NCBI GenBank assembly: GCA_965219235.1
Contig: OZ244721.1
Location: 2,046,001 to 2,110,000, forward strand
Length of the DNA: 64,000 bases
Reading direction: 5' to 3'
Source of the DNA: CBDHCC01 sp965219235
GTDB taxonomy: Bacteria; Pseudomonadota; Alphaproteobacteria; Sphingomonadales; Sphingomonadaceae
Below are positions 1 through 10,100 of this stretch, piece by piece (the stretch's first letter is position 1; every line of letters starts with the position of its first letter). The position numbers were made by a program, and so were the translations under genes. The notes under the pieces are model-generated. The model did not search any database. It was given only the letters and a program-made list of their open reading frames with translations, and had not been told where the DNA came from.

Positions 1-1
1 T

Positions 2-1159
2 GGGCGTCTCCATCTGACGGCGGTCGCGGGTGTCGTCCGGCACGCTATTGGCAGTCGACTGGCACTCATGCCCAGCACTGAGAGTCCACTGTTCGACGAC
101 GAGCGTCGTTTCGAACTGGACACCCAGGAGGTTCGCTTAACGGGAGCCCGCTGGCTGGCTGGGATCTCCCTTCTGCGCGGGCAGACGCGCCGCCGCGCCG
201 GTGTGGCCGGAGATCCACTGGCGGGGCCGGCGATTGCGACCGATCAGTCCACGAGGGAGGTTGCGCTGTTCGGCGAGGGCACGTTGCCGCTGTCGTCCCG
301 GTGGACGCTGACCGGCGGTGCCAGGCTTTACCGCACGGCCATCGATGACGAACTCTTGGACGATGAACTGGGCGACAGCCGCCGTCGCCGGAAGACCGGC
401 ATTTCTCCCAGTCTGGCCTTGTCCTGGCGTCCCGACGGCGGCGGAGTGGTCTATGCTCGCGCCGCCCACGCGCTGCGCCCGGGTGCCCTGAGCGCTGCTA
501 CCAGCCCCGGACTTGCGCCGATCGAGGACGACAGCGTGCGGGTGATCGAGGCCGGTGCCCGGCTGCCGCTCGCGCAGGGACTGGATGTATCGGGAAGCGT
601 GTCGTGGACGGACTGGCGCAACGTCCAGTCGGATATGCTGGCCTCGAATGGGCTCGTTGCGACCAACAACGTCGGTAACGCTCATATCCCGTCGCTGTCG
701 CTGTCTGCCGACTGGCGGCGAACGCACTGGTTCGCGAGCGGCTCGCTCCTCTTGCAGCGGCCGCGACTGGAGCGGGCCTCGACCGGCTCTGAGATCGACG
801 ACCTACGGCTGCCCGTGGTGCCCGATCTAGCAGCAAGCATCCGAAGCGGAGTTCGAGGATCCGCGTGGAAAGCGGGGATTGAGGGGCGGATCACCGGCGG
901 CAGCCGCTTGAGCTTCGATCCAAGACTCGACCGAGAGATTGGCGAGTTCGAGGAGATCGCTCTGTTCGGTTCCGCGGATGCAGGCCGCTGGACTGTGTCC
1001 GGCCGGCTCGACAACCTGTTCGACAGCCGGGCGGACCGCCTGGGCTACGGCAACAGCTTCACCCTACTCAATCGACCGCAGTTCGTGCCGCAGGAGCCCC
1101 GCCGACTGAGCGTCTCCCTGACTTACCGCTGGATTGGACAACAGCCACAAGAGGAGTAA
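2..1159 (+). CDS. TonB-dependent receptor, C-terminal part (5' end outside window)
   Basis: This is an outer-membrane beta-barrel of the TonB-dependent receptor type, which imports siderophores or other large ligands. The frame is open from base 2, so the plug domain and the TonB box lie left of the window. What is visible is alternating amphipathic strands, a late segment reading SGRLDNLFDSRADRLGYG typical of the last barrel strands of these receptors, and the end RRLSVSLTYRW before a short polar tail. The ligand cannot be inferred. A broken deacetylase and a truncated glycosyltransferase follow on the same strand. Family call is fairly secure, substrate unknown. Confidence 0.75.
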   Translation, partial: GRLHLTAVAGVVRHAIGSRLALMPSTESPLFDDERRFELDTQEVRLTGARWLAGISLLRGQTRRRAGVAGDPLAGPAIATDQSTREVALFGEGTLPLSSRWTLTGGARLYRTAIDDELLDDELGDSRRRRKTGISPSLALSWRPDGGGVVYARAAHALRPGALSAATSPGLAPIEDDSVRVIEAGARLPLAQGLDVSGSVSWTDWRNVQSDMLASNGLVATNNVGNAHIPSLSLSADWRRTHWFASGSLLLQRPRLERASTGSEIDDLRLPVVPDLAASIRSGVRGSAWKAGIEGRITGGSRLSFDPRLDREIGEFEEIALFGSADAGRWTVSGRLDNLFDSRADRLGYGNSFTLLNRPQFVPQEPRRLSVSLTYRWIGQQPQEE

Positions 1160-1239
1160 TTCGGCGCATTGCAAGATGGGAGGTGAGGCGCACAGGCACC
1201 TGCGGCGTCTTTGGGGCGCAGACCTCTAGTGGAGCCCAG

Positions 1240-1982
1240 ATGGCACCCCGCCTCCTTCTCAGCTCCGTCCACGATGTAGCTCCTGCCTTCCAGACGCAGG
1301 TCGATCTATTGGTCGATCAGCTTTCGGCCGCCGGTGCGAACCGTCTCGCCATGCTGGTCGTGCCCCGGCACTGGAACAGCGCCCCTCTGCTCGCTGGGTC
1401 ACCGTTTGCCACGCGCCTGCGCGGCTGGGCGGACGGAGGGATCACCATGTTCGTCCACGGGTGGACCCATCGGGATGAGCAGACGCACACCGGAAAGTGG
1501 GCGGCCTGGAAGGCGCGCCACATGACCGCCGGAGAGGGCGAGTTCCTGGGTCTCGGCGTGGCGAGTGCTCGCGAGCGGATGCGCGCCGGGCGTGCTCTGA
1601 TTGAGGATATCACGGGCCGCAGCCCCGCCAGCTTCATCGCGCCGGCCTGCTGTACGGTCCGGACGCGCTCGTTGCTCTGCGCGAGGAGGGGTTCACGCTG
1701 AGCGAGGATCACCGTCGCGCCTGGCGGCCGTCCGATGGCGCGACCCCTGGCGCGGGGCCGGTCATCACCTGGGCCAGTCGGACGCCGGTCCGGACCCGAT
1801 CCTCCCTCGCCTTCGCCGCGCTCGCACGACGGGCGCTGTCCCGGCAGACCGTGGTCCGGGTGGCCGTCCACCCCGGCGACACGACAAAGCCCGAGCTGCG
1901 GGCCAGCATTGCCGACACGGTCACCGCCTTCACCCGGACACATCGTCCCGCCCATTATGCTGAGCTGGATTGCGCCGCATGA
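1240..1982 (+). pseudogene. Polysaccharide deacetylase-like (DUF2334) gene, frameshifted
   Basis: Starts at an ATG with GGAG six bases upstream and reads LLLSSVHDVAP, the Asp-containing opening motif of DUF2334/polysaccharide deacetylase-like proteins, then MFVHGWTHRDE with the metal-binding His residues. After SFIAPA (about base 1647) the frame is lost. Adding one base there restores WLYGPDALVALREEGF and a full C-terminal half including VAVHPGD, ending at the TGA at 1980-1982. One base therefore appears deleted, or was missed in sequencing. The restored stop overlaps the next ATG (ATGA), as in an intact operon. The predicted substrate is a surface or cell-wall glycan, but only by family. Confidence 0.7.
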
Positions 1983-2125
1983 GCGGGCGCGCACTCACCA
2001 TCGTGCACAGCTTCCACACAGGCGGCGTCGAGCGCACGGCCTTGCGGCTCGTCTGCCAATGGCGCCGCGACGGACATGACGCGCCCTTGTGGGTTGGGCG
2101 GCCGGCCGGCGCGATGGCAGCGCTT
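1979..2125 (+). pseudogene. Glycosyltransferase N-terminal fragment
   Basis: The first fifty codons read ALTIVHSFHTGGVERTALRL, the classic opening of a GT-B (glycosyltransferase 4-like) enzyme, with GGVER as the loop that follows the first beta strand. Similarity stops near LWVGRPAGAMAALV. The frame then runs on to 2338 through sequence with no family resemblance. The ATG overlaps the upstream deacetylase stop by four bases, so this was once an operon of surface-glycan genes. The 3' part has been replaced at a breakpoint near 2125. Confidence 0.6.
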
Positions 2126-2417
2126 GTCAGGATCAAGGTCGACCTCCGCTGTGACCGGAAGCAAGGGCCAAGGGGCTGTCCCACCTACCCTGACGCCGCC
2201 GGCGCTCGGTCGCCTCAGCCCCTTAGAGCAGCCCTGAAGACGCGCTGGACCCGTGCGACAGGGCAGACACCGCCTTTAACGTCGCGGGGCAGTTGGATGC
2301 CCAGGCTGGTCGTTCATCAACATTGGGGCTTGCGATAGCGCCCGGCATCGAGGGACAATGTAGGGGAGGTAGAAAGGCGCTGGTCCCGAGCCGGGGCCGA
2401 ACGTCTGGAGACACATC
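2126..2417 (+). other. Intergenic stretch after a breakpoint
   Basis: Sequence between the truncated glycosyltransferase and the PepSY gene. I see no conserved coding frame, no convincing inverted repeat and no transposase similarity. It probably carries the junction of an old rearrangement and, in its last hundred bases, the promoter of the efflux locus. GGAGAC precedes the PepSY ATG. Confidence 0.4.
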
Positions 2418-2732
2418 ATGAAGCTCACCCCAATCATCGCCGTCGTGGCCGGCCTCGGCGTGATCGCCGGCCCGGCCATGGCGCGCTCGCCCGCCCATTC
2501 GGAAGCCAAGGAGGCCAAGCCCGCCGCCAAGCTGACGATGAAGCAGGCGGAGGCGATCGCGCTGCGCACCGCCCCCGGCACCGTCGTTGAGCGCGATTAC
2601 GAAAAGGAGGACGGCACCTGGCGCTATTCCTTCGACATCCGCCAAGGCAAGCGCATCCACGAGGTCGGCGTCGACGCCAACACCGGCAAGATCGTGGAGA
2701 GCGCCTACGAGGCGGCCGGCGACAAGGACTGA
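2418..2732 (+). CDS. PepSY domain-containing secreted protein
   Basis: A 104-residue protein with an N-terminal signal peptide (KLTPIIAVVAGLGVIAGPAMA) and a single PepSY domain. The domain has the usual hallmarks: KLTMKQAEAIALRTAPGTVVE at the helix, WRYSFDIRQGKRIHEVGVD over the strands, and the closing DANTGKIVE. PepSY proteins are small periplasmic modules, often encoded next to two-component systems or peptidases. It lies 21 bases upstream of the response regulator, so it is probably co-transcribed and may sense or modulate the periplasmic signal for this system. The role is inferred from position only. Confidence 0.8.
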   Translation: MKLTPIIAVVAGLGVIAGPAMARSPAHSEAKEAKPAAKLTMKQAEAIALRTAPGTVVERDYEKEDGTWRYSFDIRQGKRIHEVGVDANTGKIVESAYEAAGDKD

Positions 2733-2753
2733 CGCCCTGTCGAACCAACTCCT

Positions 2754-3431
2754 ATGAACGTCCTGGTCGCGGAAGACGACGAGGACACGGCCGGGTTCAT
2801 CGGGCGCGGGCTCGGTGAACTCGGTCACCATGTGATGCTCGCGGCGACCGGCGAGGACGCGCTGCACCTGGGCGCGGTGGAGCCGTTCGACGTCGTCATC
2901 CTCGACCGGATGATGCCGGGGCTGGACGGGATCGAGGTGCTCCGCCGATGGCGGGCGGCGAGCATCCGCACGCCGGTCCTCCTGCTCACCGCGCTCGGCG
3001 GCATCGCTGACCGGGTGACCGGACTGGAGGCGGGCGCGGACGACTATCTCCTCAAACCCTTCGCTTTCGCGGAACTCGCCGCGCGGTTGGACGCACTAAT
3101 GAGGCGTCCTCCCATTAGCGACACGCCGACCCGCTTTGCCGTCGGCGACATCTCGCTGGACCTGTTGACGCGCGAGGTGCGGCGGGGCGGAGCGCTCGTC
3201 CGCCTGCAGCCGCGTGAGTTCTCGATCCTGGAGCAGCTGATGCGCCATGCGGGCCGGGTGGTCACGCGGACTATGCTGCTCGAATCTATCTGGGGTTATC
3301 ACTTCGACCCCCAGACCAACATCGTCGAGAGCCATCTGAGCCGCCTCAGAACCAAGCTGAACGAGCTCGGCGGACCCGATCCAATCGATACCCTGCGCGG
3401 CCTGGGCTACCGGATGCGTGTCGGTGGGTGA
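2754..3431 (+). CDS. OmpR/PhoB-family response regulator
   Basis: Two-domain DNA-binding response regulator of 225 residues. The receiver domain shows the acidic pocket EDDED at residues 7-11, the phospho-acceptor Asp51 in VILDRMMPG, the Thr of LLLTAL and the Lys of YLLKPF. The C-terminal winged helix begins near residue 125 (ISLDLLTREVRRGG) and ends with DTLRGLGYRM, both standard for this family. It overlaps the sensor kinase start by 14 bases, so the two are translationally coupled. The likely target is the efflux operon that follows directly. Confidence 0.92.
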   Translation: MNVLVAEDDEDTAGFIGRGLGELGHHVMLAATGEDALHLGAVEPFDVVILDRMMPGLDGIEVLRRWRAASIRTPVLLLTALGGIADRVTGLEAGADDYLLKPFAFAELAARLDALMRRPPISDTPTRFAVGDISLDLLTREVRRGGALVRLQPREFSILEQLMRHAGRVVTRTMLLESIWGYHFDPQTNIVESHLSRLRTKLNELGGPDPIDTLRGLGYRMRVGG

Positions 3432-4776
3432 GTGGCACCGCTCGGCGGCCTATCGCATCGCCTTCGCCACGAGCGCCGCCTTCGCGCTGACCATCCTGAT
3501 CCTGGGCACGGCGGTGTACCTGCTCGCCCACGCCGGGTTTCAGCGGCAGCAGGATGTGGCGATCGCCAATGAGACCGCGGACCTTCTGCGCGTCGCTCAG
3601 GCGGGCGGTGTTCGGGCTCTTGCCCGCACCATCACTTCGCGTGAGGCGGAGGGGGCGACGAACACCTACGGCTACGCCCTGTTCAACGGGCGCGGTGAAC
3701 GCGTCGCGGGGGCGTTCGACGCGCCGCGTCCGCAATCGGGGTGGCAAGCCCTCACCTTCGTGGACCCCCGCGAGGGGTTGGATAGGGCGCGAGGACTTGG
3801 GACCTCGTTGCCCGGCAACGCGCTGCTCGTCGTGGCGCAGGACGGCGAACCGCTGGAGCGGGTGGACAGCACGATCCTCAGCCTGTTCGGCGGCGCGCTG
3901 GTGGCTCTCTTGCTGCTCAGCCTCGCCGGAGCGCTCGCGCTCGGCACCTATCTACGCCGCAGACTGGATCGGATCGAGAGGACTGCGCTGGCGATTTCGG
4001 GCGGCGACCTGACCTCTCGTGCGCTGGTGAGCGGCCGCGAGGACGAGTTCGACCGGGTGGCTTTGGCGCTCAATGCCATGCTCGACCAGGTCGCCGTCCT
4101 GCTCACGAACCTGCGGCAGGTGTCCGCCGACATCGCGCACGATCTGCGCACGCCGCTGACCCGGTTGCGACGCGCGCTCGAGACGGCGCTGGAGGATCCC
4201 GGCGATGCCGAGCGCCAGCGGGGGATCTTGGAGGACGCCTTGGCGCAGAGCGATCGACTGCTCGCCCTTTTTGCGTCCATCCTGCGGATTTCCGAGGTTG
4301 AGGCGGGCCAGCTGCGGCAGGGGTTCCGGCGGGTCGATGCGGGTGCCCTGGTGCGGGAGCTGTGCGACAGCTTCGCCGCCCCTGTAGTGGACGAGGGGCG
4401 GCAACTGGAGTGCGAAGCGGCGGACGGATTGATTGTCGAAGGAGACCGTGCGCTCCTGACCCAGGCTCTCGTCAACCTGATCGACAACGCCCAGCGGCAC
4501 ACGCCCGCGGGAACGCACATTGCGCTCACGGCGGTGGCAAGCGACGCTGACGTCCTCCTGTCGGTCGCCGACGACGGCCACGGGGTGGCGCCGGCGGACC
4601 GGGAGCGGATCACCCGCCGCTTCGTGCGCCTCGACCCCAGCCGGACGCGGGAGGGTCACGGCCTGGGACTGGCGCTGGTCGAGGCGGTGGCGGAGCTGCA
4701 CGGTGGCCGGGTGGAGATCGGCGACAACCATCCCGGACTGTGCGTCACCCTGCATCTGCCGGCGGCTGCGGCGTGA
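3418..4776 (+). CDS. Sensor histidine kinase
   Basis: Membrane-bound partner of the upstream regulator, 452 residues from a GTG start. A first membrane helix lies at about 10-36 and a periplasmic sensor segment follows to about 155. The second helix (about 155-177) leads into a HAMP domain (RRRLDRIERTALAISGGDL). The dimerisation box DIAHDLRTPLTRLRR carries the phosphorylated His241, and the ATPase domain shows the N box (LVNLIDNAQRHT), the DDGHGV box and GHGLGLALV. The stop overlaps the next GTG (GTGA). The signal is unknown. The linked RND pump suggests a metal ion or a toxic compound. Confidence 0.92.
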   Translation: MSVGEWHRSAAYRIAFATSAAFALTILILGTAVYLLAHAGFQRQQDVAIANETADLLRVAQAGGVRALARTITSREAEGATNTYGYALFNGRGERVAGAFDAPRPQSGWQALTFVDPREGLDRARGLGTSLPGNALLVVAQDGEPLERVDSTILSLFGGALVALLLLSLAGALALGTYLRRRLDRIERTALAISGGDLTSRALVSGREDEFDRVALALNAMLDQVAVLLTNLRQVSADIAHDLRTPLTRLRRALETALEDPGDAERQRGILEDALAQSDRLLALFASILRISEVEAGQLRQGFRRVDAGALVRELCDSFAAPVVDEGRQLECEAADGLIVEGDRALLTQALVNLIDNAQRHTPAGTHIALTAVASDADVLLSVADDGHGVAPADRERITRRFVRLDPSRTREGHGLGLALVEAVAELHGGRVEIGDNHPGLCVTLHLPAAAA

Positions 4777-6119
4777 AGACCCTCGCTCTCCCCGCCGCGC
4801 TGTCGCTGCTGCTCGCGGGCTGCGCCACCTACAGGCCGGTGCCGCTGGAGACCGACCTCGGCACGCTGTCCGCGCCCGTCGCCGCCGTGCTGTCGCGAGA
4901 CGCCTCGGCCCTCTCGCGCCCTTATCTGACGCCCACCACCATCGACCTGGCCGGGCCGCTGGATCCGAACGGCATCGCCACGGTGACGGTGTTGTCCAAT
5001 CCCGATCTCAAGGCGCAGCGGGTGCGGCTCGGCGTCACGGACGCGCAGGTGTTCGCCGCCGGCCTGCTGCCGGACCCCACCTTCAGCTTCGGCGTGGCGA
5101 AGGTGCTGAGCGGCCCCGATCCGCTGCTCGACATCGCCAGCGCGCTCGGCTTCGACCTGAACGCGCTCCGCACTCGGCGGGTAGACCTCGCCCGCGCGCG
5201 TGCCACCATCGACCAGGTGCGCCTCGATCTCGCCTGGGCGGAGTGGCAGACGGCGGGACAGGCGCGGCTGCAGGCGGTGCGGGTGACCGGGTTCGAGCGG
5301 GCCGCCGACCTGTCGCGCCAGAGCAGCGCCATCGCCCGATCGCTGCTCGACCGCACGCTCGCGGCCGCCGGGCGCGGCGACCTGTCGGCCGACCGGGTGC
5401 AGGTGGCGCAGCTCGCCGCGTTCCAGGCGCAGGACCGGCAGCGCCAGGCGCAGCGCGACCTGATCGCGGCGCGCTCCGAGCTCAGCCGTCTGATCGGACT
5501 TCCGCCCGACCTTACCCTTACGTTGGCCCCTCTGTCGCCCTACACCGGACCGCTGCCCACGAGCGAGCGGCTGTTCGTCATCGCGAAGGCGGAGCGCACC
5601 GACCTGCGCGCGCTGGAGGCGGGCTACCGCGCCCAGGAGGCGGCGGTCCACAAAGCGGTGCTGGACCAGTTCCCGAGCCTGTTGCTGACGGTGAACGCGA
5701 CGCGCGACACCGCCGGCAACCTGATCGTCGGGCCGGCGGTCGACTTCACCCTGCCGCTGTGGAACCGCAATCGCGGCGGCATCGCGGTGGAGCGCGCCAC
5801 CCGCGCGGCTCTGCGGTCGGAGTACACCGGGCGGCTGTTTCAGACCCGCGCCCAGATCGCCGCGTCGCTCGCCGGCATCCAGCTCGCCCGCCAACAGCGC
5901 GACGAGGTGCTGGCCACGCTGCCGTCGCTGCGGCGCTTCGCGGAGGCCACGCGCCGCGCCGCCGACCGGGGGGACCTGGCGCTCGCCACGGCCCAGACCG
6001 CCGAGCAGAGCCTGCTCGACCAGCAAATCCTGCTTGCCCAGAGCGAGGAGCTGATCGCCGAACAGATGGTCGCGCTGGAATTGTTGACCGGCACCTTGAG
6101 GGAGAGATGGACGCCATGA
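4773..6119 (+). CDS. TolC-family outer-membrane efflux lipoprotein
   Basis: Outer-membrane channel of a tripartite efflux system. The GTG at 4773 was chosen because it overlaps the kinase stop and opens directly into a lipoprotein signal (LSLLLAGCAT), so the mature protein should be lipidated at the Cys. The body has the long amphipathic helices and internal duplication of TolC-like factors, including SDAR-type heptads and the NPDLKAQRVRLGVTDAQ and LPLWNRNRGGIAVERA segments seen in many efflux factors. It is followed with a four-base overlap by the adaptor gene. About 448 residues, normal for the family. Confidence 0.88.
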   Translation: MKTLALPAALSLLLAGCATYRPVPLETDLGTLSAPVAAVLSRDASALSRPYLTPTTIDLAGPLDPNGIATVTVLSNPDLKAQRVRLGVTDAQVFAAGLLPDPTFSFGVAKVLSGPDPLLDIASALGFDLNALRTRRVDLARARATIDQVRLDLAWAEWQTAGQARLQAVRVTGFERAADLSRQSSAIARSLLDRTLAAAGRGDLSADRVQVAQLAAFQAQDRQRQAQRDLIAARSELSRLIGLPPDLTLTLAPLSPYTGPLPTSERLFVIAKAERTDLRALEAGYRAQEAAVHKAVLDQFPSLLLTVNATRDTAGNLIVGPAVDFTLPLWNRNRGGIAVERATRAALRSEYTGRLFQTRAQIAASLAGIQLARQQRDEVLATLPSLRRFAEATRRAADRGDLALATAQTAEQSLLDQQILLAQSEELIAEQMVALELLTGTLRERWTP

Positions 6120-7132
6120 GACCCTTGCCCGCCACTCTCGCGCTCCTGCTCGCCGGATGTTCGGGCGGCACGACAACGCCCGCCGAGCCGACACCGGCGG
6201 CGCTCGTCACGCTCTCGCGCGCGACGCCGGGCAATTTGGAGCGCACCGTCACCCTCTATGGCACGGTGGAAAGCAGTGCGTCGGGTGGCCAGGCGCTCTC
6301 CGCTCCCGCCGAGGCGATCGTGTCCGGCCTGCTCGTCTCGGTCGGCTCGGCGGTGTCGCGCGGTCAGGTGATTGCACGGCTGTCGCCGGCCCCGACGCTC
6401 AAGCTCGACCTCGCCCGGGCCTCCGCCGACGCGCGCGCGGCCGACGCCGCCTATGCCCGCGCCCAGCGTCTGCGCGCCGACGGGCTGGTGAGCGACGCCG
6501 AGGTGGAGAGCGCGCGCGCCGCCAAGGCATCGGCCGACGCGACCCGCGCCAGCCTGTCGAGCCAGACCGGCGCGCTGACACTCCGAGCGCCGGTCTCCGG
6601 CTTCGTCGACACGATCCCGGTCAACCCCGGCGACCGCGTACCGGCCGGTGGGACGGTGGCGACCATCGCCCGAGGCGGCACGCTGCGCGGCCGCTTTGGG
6701 GTCGAACCGGCGGTCGCCCGCACGCTCCGCCCCGGACAGCGCGTGCTGGTCACGACGACCGGCGGGACCGCGCCCTTCGCCGCGCCGATCGCCTCCGTGA
6801 CGCCCGTGGTCGATCCGCAGACCCGGCTCGCGTCGATCTTCACGGCTTTGACCGACCAGGCGGGGATCGCCGCCGGTGAGGCGCTGTCGGGCGAGGTGGC
6901 GGTGGGCGCCAGCGGCGACGCGCTCACCATTCCCTACGAGGCGCTGCTGGACGAGGGCGGCCAGCCCTACGTCTTCACCGTGTCGGGCGGCATCGCCCAC
7001 CGGCGCGATGTCGTGATCGGGCCGGTCAGCAACGGCCGCGTGGCGATCACGAAGGGGATTGGCCCCGGCGACCAGGTGGTGGTGAGGGGCGGCACGGCCG
7101 TCGCCGACGGCCTGAAGGTCCGCACCAGGTGA
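6116..7132 (+). CDS. RND efflux periplasmic adaptor (membrane fusion protein)
   Basis: Links the inner-membrane pump to the TolC-like channel. A lipoprotein signal (LPATLALLLAGCSGG) is followed by the first lipoyl half (VSGLLVSVGSAVSRGQVIARL). A short alpha-hairpin rich in Ala comes next (ARAQRLRADGLVSDAEVESA), then the second lipoyl half (LRAPVSGFVDTIPVNPGDRV) and the beta-barrel and membrane-proximal domains, ending EGPGDQVVVRGG-like. The ATG at 6116 overlaps the previous stop (ATGA) and has GGAG about eleven bases upstream. An in-frame ATG at 6107 is the alternative but sits too close to that site. The pump gene follows after seven bases. Confidence 0.88.
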   Translation: MRPLPATLALLLAGCSGGTTTPAEPTPAALVTLSRATPGNLERTVTLYGTVESSASGGQALSAPAEAIVSGLLVSVGSAVSRGQVIARLSPAPTLKLDLARASADARAADAAYARAQRLRADGLVSDAEVESARAAKASADATRASLSSQTGALTLRAPVSGFVDTIPVNPGDRVPAGGTVATIARGGTLRGRFGVEPAVARTLRPGQRVLVTTTGGTAPFAAPIASVTPVVDPQTRLASIFTALTDQAGIAAGEALSGEVAVGASGDALTIPYEALLDEGGQPYVFTVSGGIAHRRDVVIGPVSNGRVAITKGIGPGDQVVVRGGTAVADGLKVRTR

Positions 7133-7139
7133 CGCGCCG

Positions 7140-10100
7140 ATGACCGCCGCCCTGTCGCGCCACGCACGCGCCATCTGGCTCGCCGTGGCGCTGCTGACGG
7201 CGGCGGGCGTGATCGCGGCCACCCGGCTGCCGGTCAGCCTGTTTCCGCAGATCGACTATCCGCGCGTGGTCGTCTCCATCGACGCGGGCGAGCGCGACGC
7301 CGCCCAGATGGCGGCCGAGGTGACCCGCCCGATCGAGATCGGCTTGCGCGCCGTGCCGGGCGTGGTGCGCGTGCGCTCCACCACCAGTCGCGGGGCGGCC
7401 GAGGTCGCGCTGAACTTCAACTGGGGCCACGACATGGTCTCGGCCACGCTCGCCACCCAGGCGGCGCTCGCGACCGCGCTCCCCGACCTGCCGCCCGGCA
7501 CGCGCTTCGACGTGCGCCGGTCGGACCCGACCATCTTTCCGGTGCTGGGCATCGCACTCACCTCCAAGTCGCTCGACCAGGAAGCGCTGCGCCAGCTGGC
7601 CGAGTTCAAGGTGCGCCCCGCGCTCACCGCCGTGGACGGGGTCGCGGGCGTGGACGTGCTGGGCGGAAGCCCGCGCGAGTTCGCGGTGGAGGTCGATCCG
7701 GCCCGCGCGCAGGCCGTGGGCGTCAGCCTGCCGATGGTCGCCGACGCGCTGGCCAAGGCGAACACCGTGCGCGGCGTCGGTCGCATCGAGGATCGCCACC
7801 GGCTCTATCTCGTGCTCGCCCAAAACCGCGTCGCCACCCAGGCCGACCTCGCCGCCACGCCCGTCGGGTCCGCGTCGGCGAACGGCGTCGGGCTGGTGAC
7901 GTTGGGCCAGATCGCCACCATCCGCCCATCGACCGCGCCGTCCTACACGCGGGTCACCTCCAACGGGCAGCGCGCGGTGCTGGTGAACATTCGCCAGACG
8001 CTCGACGGCGACACCGTGGGCATCGTGCAGGCCGTGGACGCGCGGCTGAAGGCCGTGGGCCTGCCCCCGACCGTGACGGTCACACCCTTCTACGACCAGT
8101 CGGAGCTGGTGACCGGCGCCGCCAACGCGGTGCGCGACGCCATCATCCTGGGCGCGCTGCTGGCGGGGATCGTGCTGTTCGTGTTCCTCCGCTCGGCGCG
8201 GCTGATGGTGATCACCGGCGTGATGCTGCCCGCCGTGCTGGCGGGCACCTGCCTCGTGCTCCTCGGGCTCGGCATGAGCTTCAACATGATGACCTTGGGC
8301 GGCATGGCGGCCGCCGTGGGGCTGGTGGTGGACGACGCGGTCGTCATGCTGGAGCACATCGTGCGCCGGATGCAGGAGGGCGCGGCGAAGGGTGTGCAGG
8401 GCGTGCTCGCGGCGGCCGCCGAGATGGGGCGGCCGCTGTTCGGCTCTACCGCGGCGACCATCGTGGTGTTCCTGCCGCTGGCCTTCATCTCCGGCGTGAC
8501 CGGCGGCTTCTTCAAGGCGCTGGCGCTGACGATGGTGGCGGCGCTCGGACTGTCGCTCCTCTACGCCCGCTTCGTCATCCCGCTGATCTCCGCCACTTGG
8601 CTGCGCGACAAGGACGCCGAGGCCGCGGACCGCGCGGAGCGGTTCACGAGCCGGATGGGCACCGCTTACGACAGAGCCGCTCGCCGCGCCTTCGCCCGCC
8701 CGGCGTTGTTCGTGGCCGTCGTGGGCCTGGTCATGGCGGGCGTGGGCTATCTCGCCTGGCAGAACGTGCCGTCGGGCTTCATGCCCAAGCTGGACGAGAG
8801 CGGCTTCGTGCTCGACTACCGCGCCCAGTCGGGGGCCGCGATCGAGGACACCGACCGGCTGCTGCGCCAGGTGGAGGCGATCATCACCGCCACGCCCGAG
8901 GTCGCCAGCTATTCGCGCCGCACCGGCGTGCAACTCGGTGGCGGGCTGACCGAGGCGGACGAGGGCGACTATTTCGTGCGCCTGAAGGGCGGCTCGCGCC
9001 GTGGCATCGATGCCATCATGGCCGACATGCGCCAGCGCATCACCACGCAGGTGCCGGGGCTCGAGGTCGAGCTGATCCAGCTGATGGAGGACCTGATCGG
9101 CGACCTCACCGCCGTGCCGCAGCCGATCGAAGTCAAGCTGTTCGGCGATGATCCGGCCACCCTGAGCGCGTCCGCCACGCGGGTCGGCGCGGCGATCGGC
9201 AAGATCAACGGCGTGGTCGAGGTCGTCGATGGGCTGCGCACGGCGGGCGATGCGCTGGTGGTCAAGGTCGATGCTGGCGCGGCCGCGCAGCAGGGGCTCG
9301 ATCCCGACACCGTGGCCTCGCAGCTGGACGCGACCATCGCGGGTGTGCCCGCGACGCAGGTGCGGGTCGGCGAGCAGCAGGTGACGGCCCGCGTCCGCGC
9401 GCCCGCCGACCTGCGCGCGCGTGCCGCCCAACTGGAACGCCTGCTGCTGGTCGCCCCCGACGGGCACGGCGTGCGCGTGAGGCAGGTCGCGAGCGTGTCC
9501 GTCGCCGCCGGCCAGACGCAGCTCACCCGCGAGGACCTCGCCCCCTTCATCGCGGTGACGGCGCGACTGGAAGGCCGGGATCTGGGCTCGGCGATGACGG
9601 AGGTGCGCTCCACCGTATCGGGGCTGAACCCGCCGGCGTCCGTCCGCGTCGACTATGGCGGCCTCTACGCCCAGCAGCAGAAGAGCTTTTCCGACCTGTC
9701 GCTGGTGTTCGCCGCCGCGCTGCTGTTCACCGCCCTGCTGCTCACCTTCCTGTTCGAGCGCGTGGCCTGGACGGTCGCGGCGCTCGCCACCGTGCTGCTG
9801 TCGGCGGCGGCCGTGCTGATGGGCCTGTGGGTGACGGGCATCGAGCTCGACATCTCTGCGCTCATGGGCCTCACGATGGTGATCGGCATGGTGACGGAGC
9901 TCGTCATCTTCTTCCTGGCCGAGATCGACCGCGACCGGCCCGTGACGCTGGCGGCGCTGCACGAAGCCGGCTCCAAGCGACTGCGGCCGATCGTCATGTC
10001 CGCACTGATCGCGGTTCTGACGCTCAGCCCGCTGGCGCTGGGTCTCAGCCGGGGATCGGGCCTGCAGCAGCCGCTCGCCACCGCCATCATCTTCGGCCTG

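Noticed and set aside
7047..9962. Very long open frame on the minus strand opposite the RND pump
   Set aside because: Low-complexity His/Arg/Gly-rich translation with no family motif; it mirrors the GC-rich codon pattern of the pump gene.
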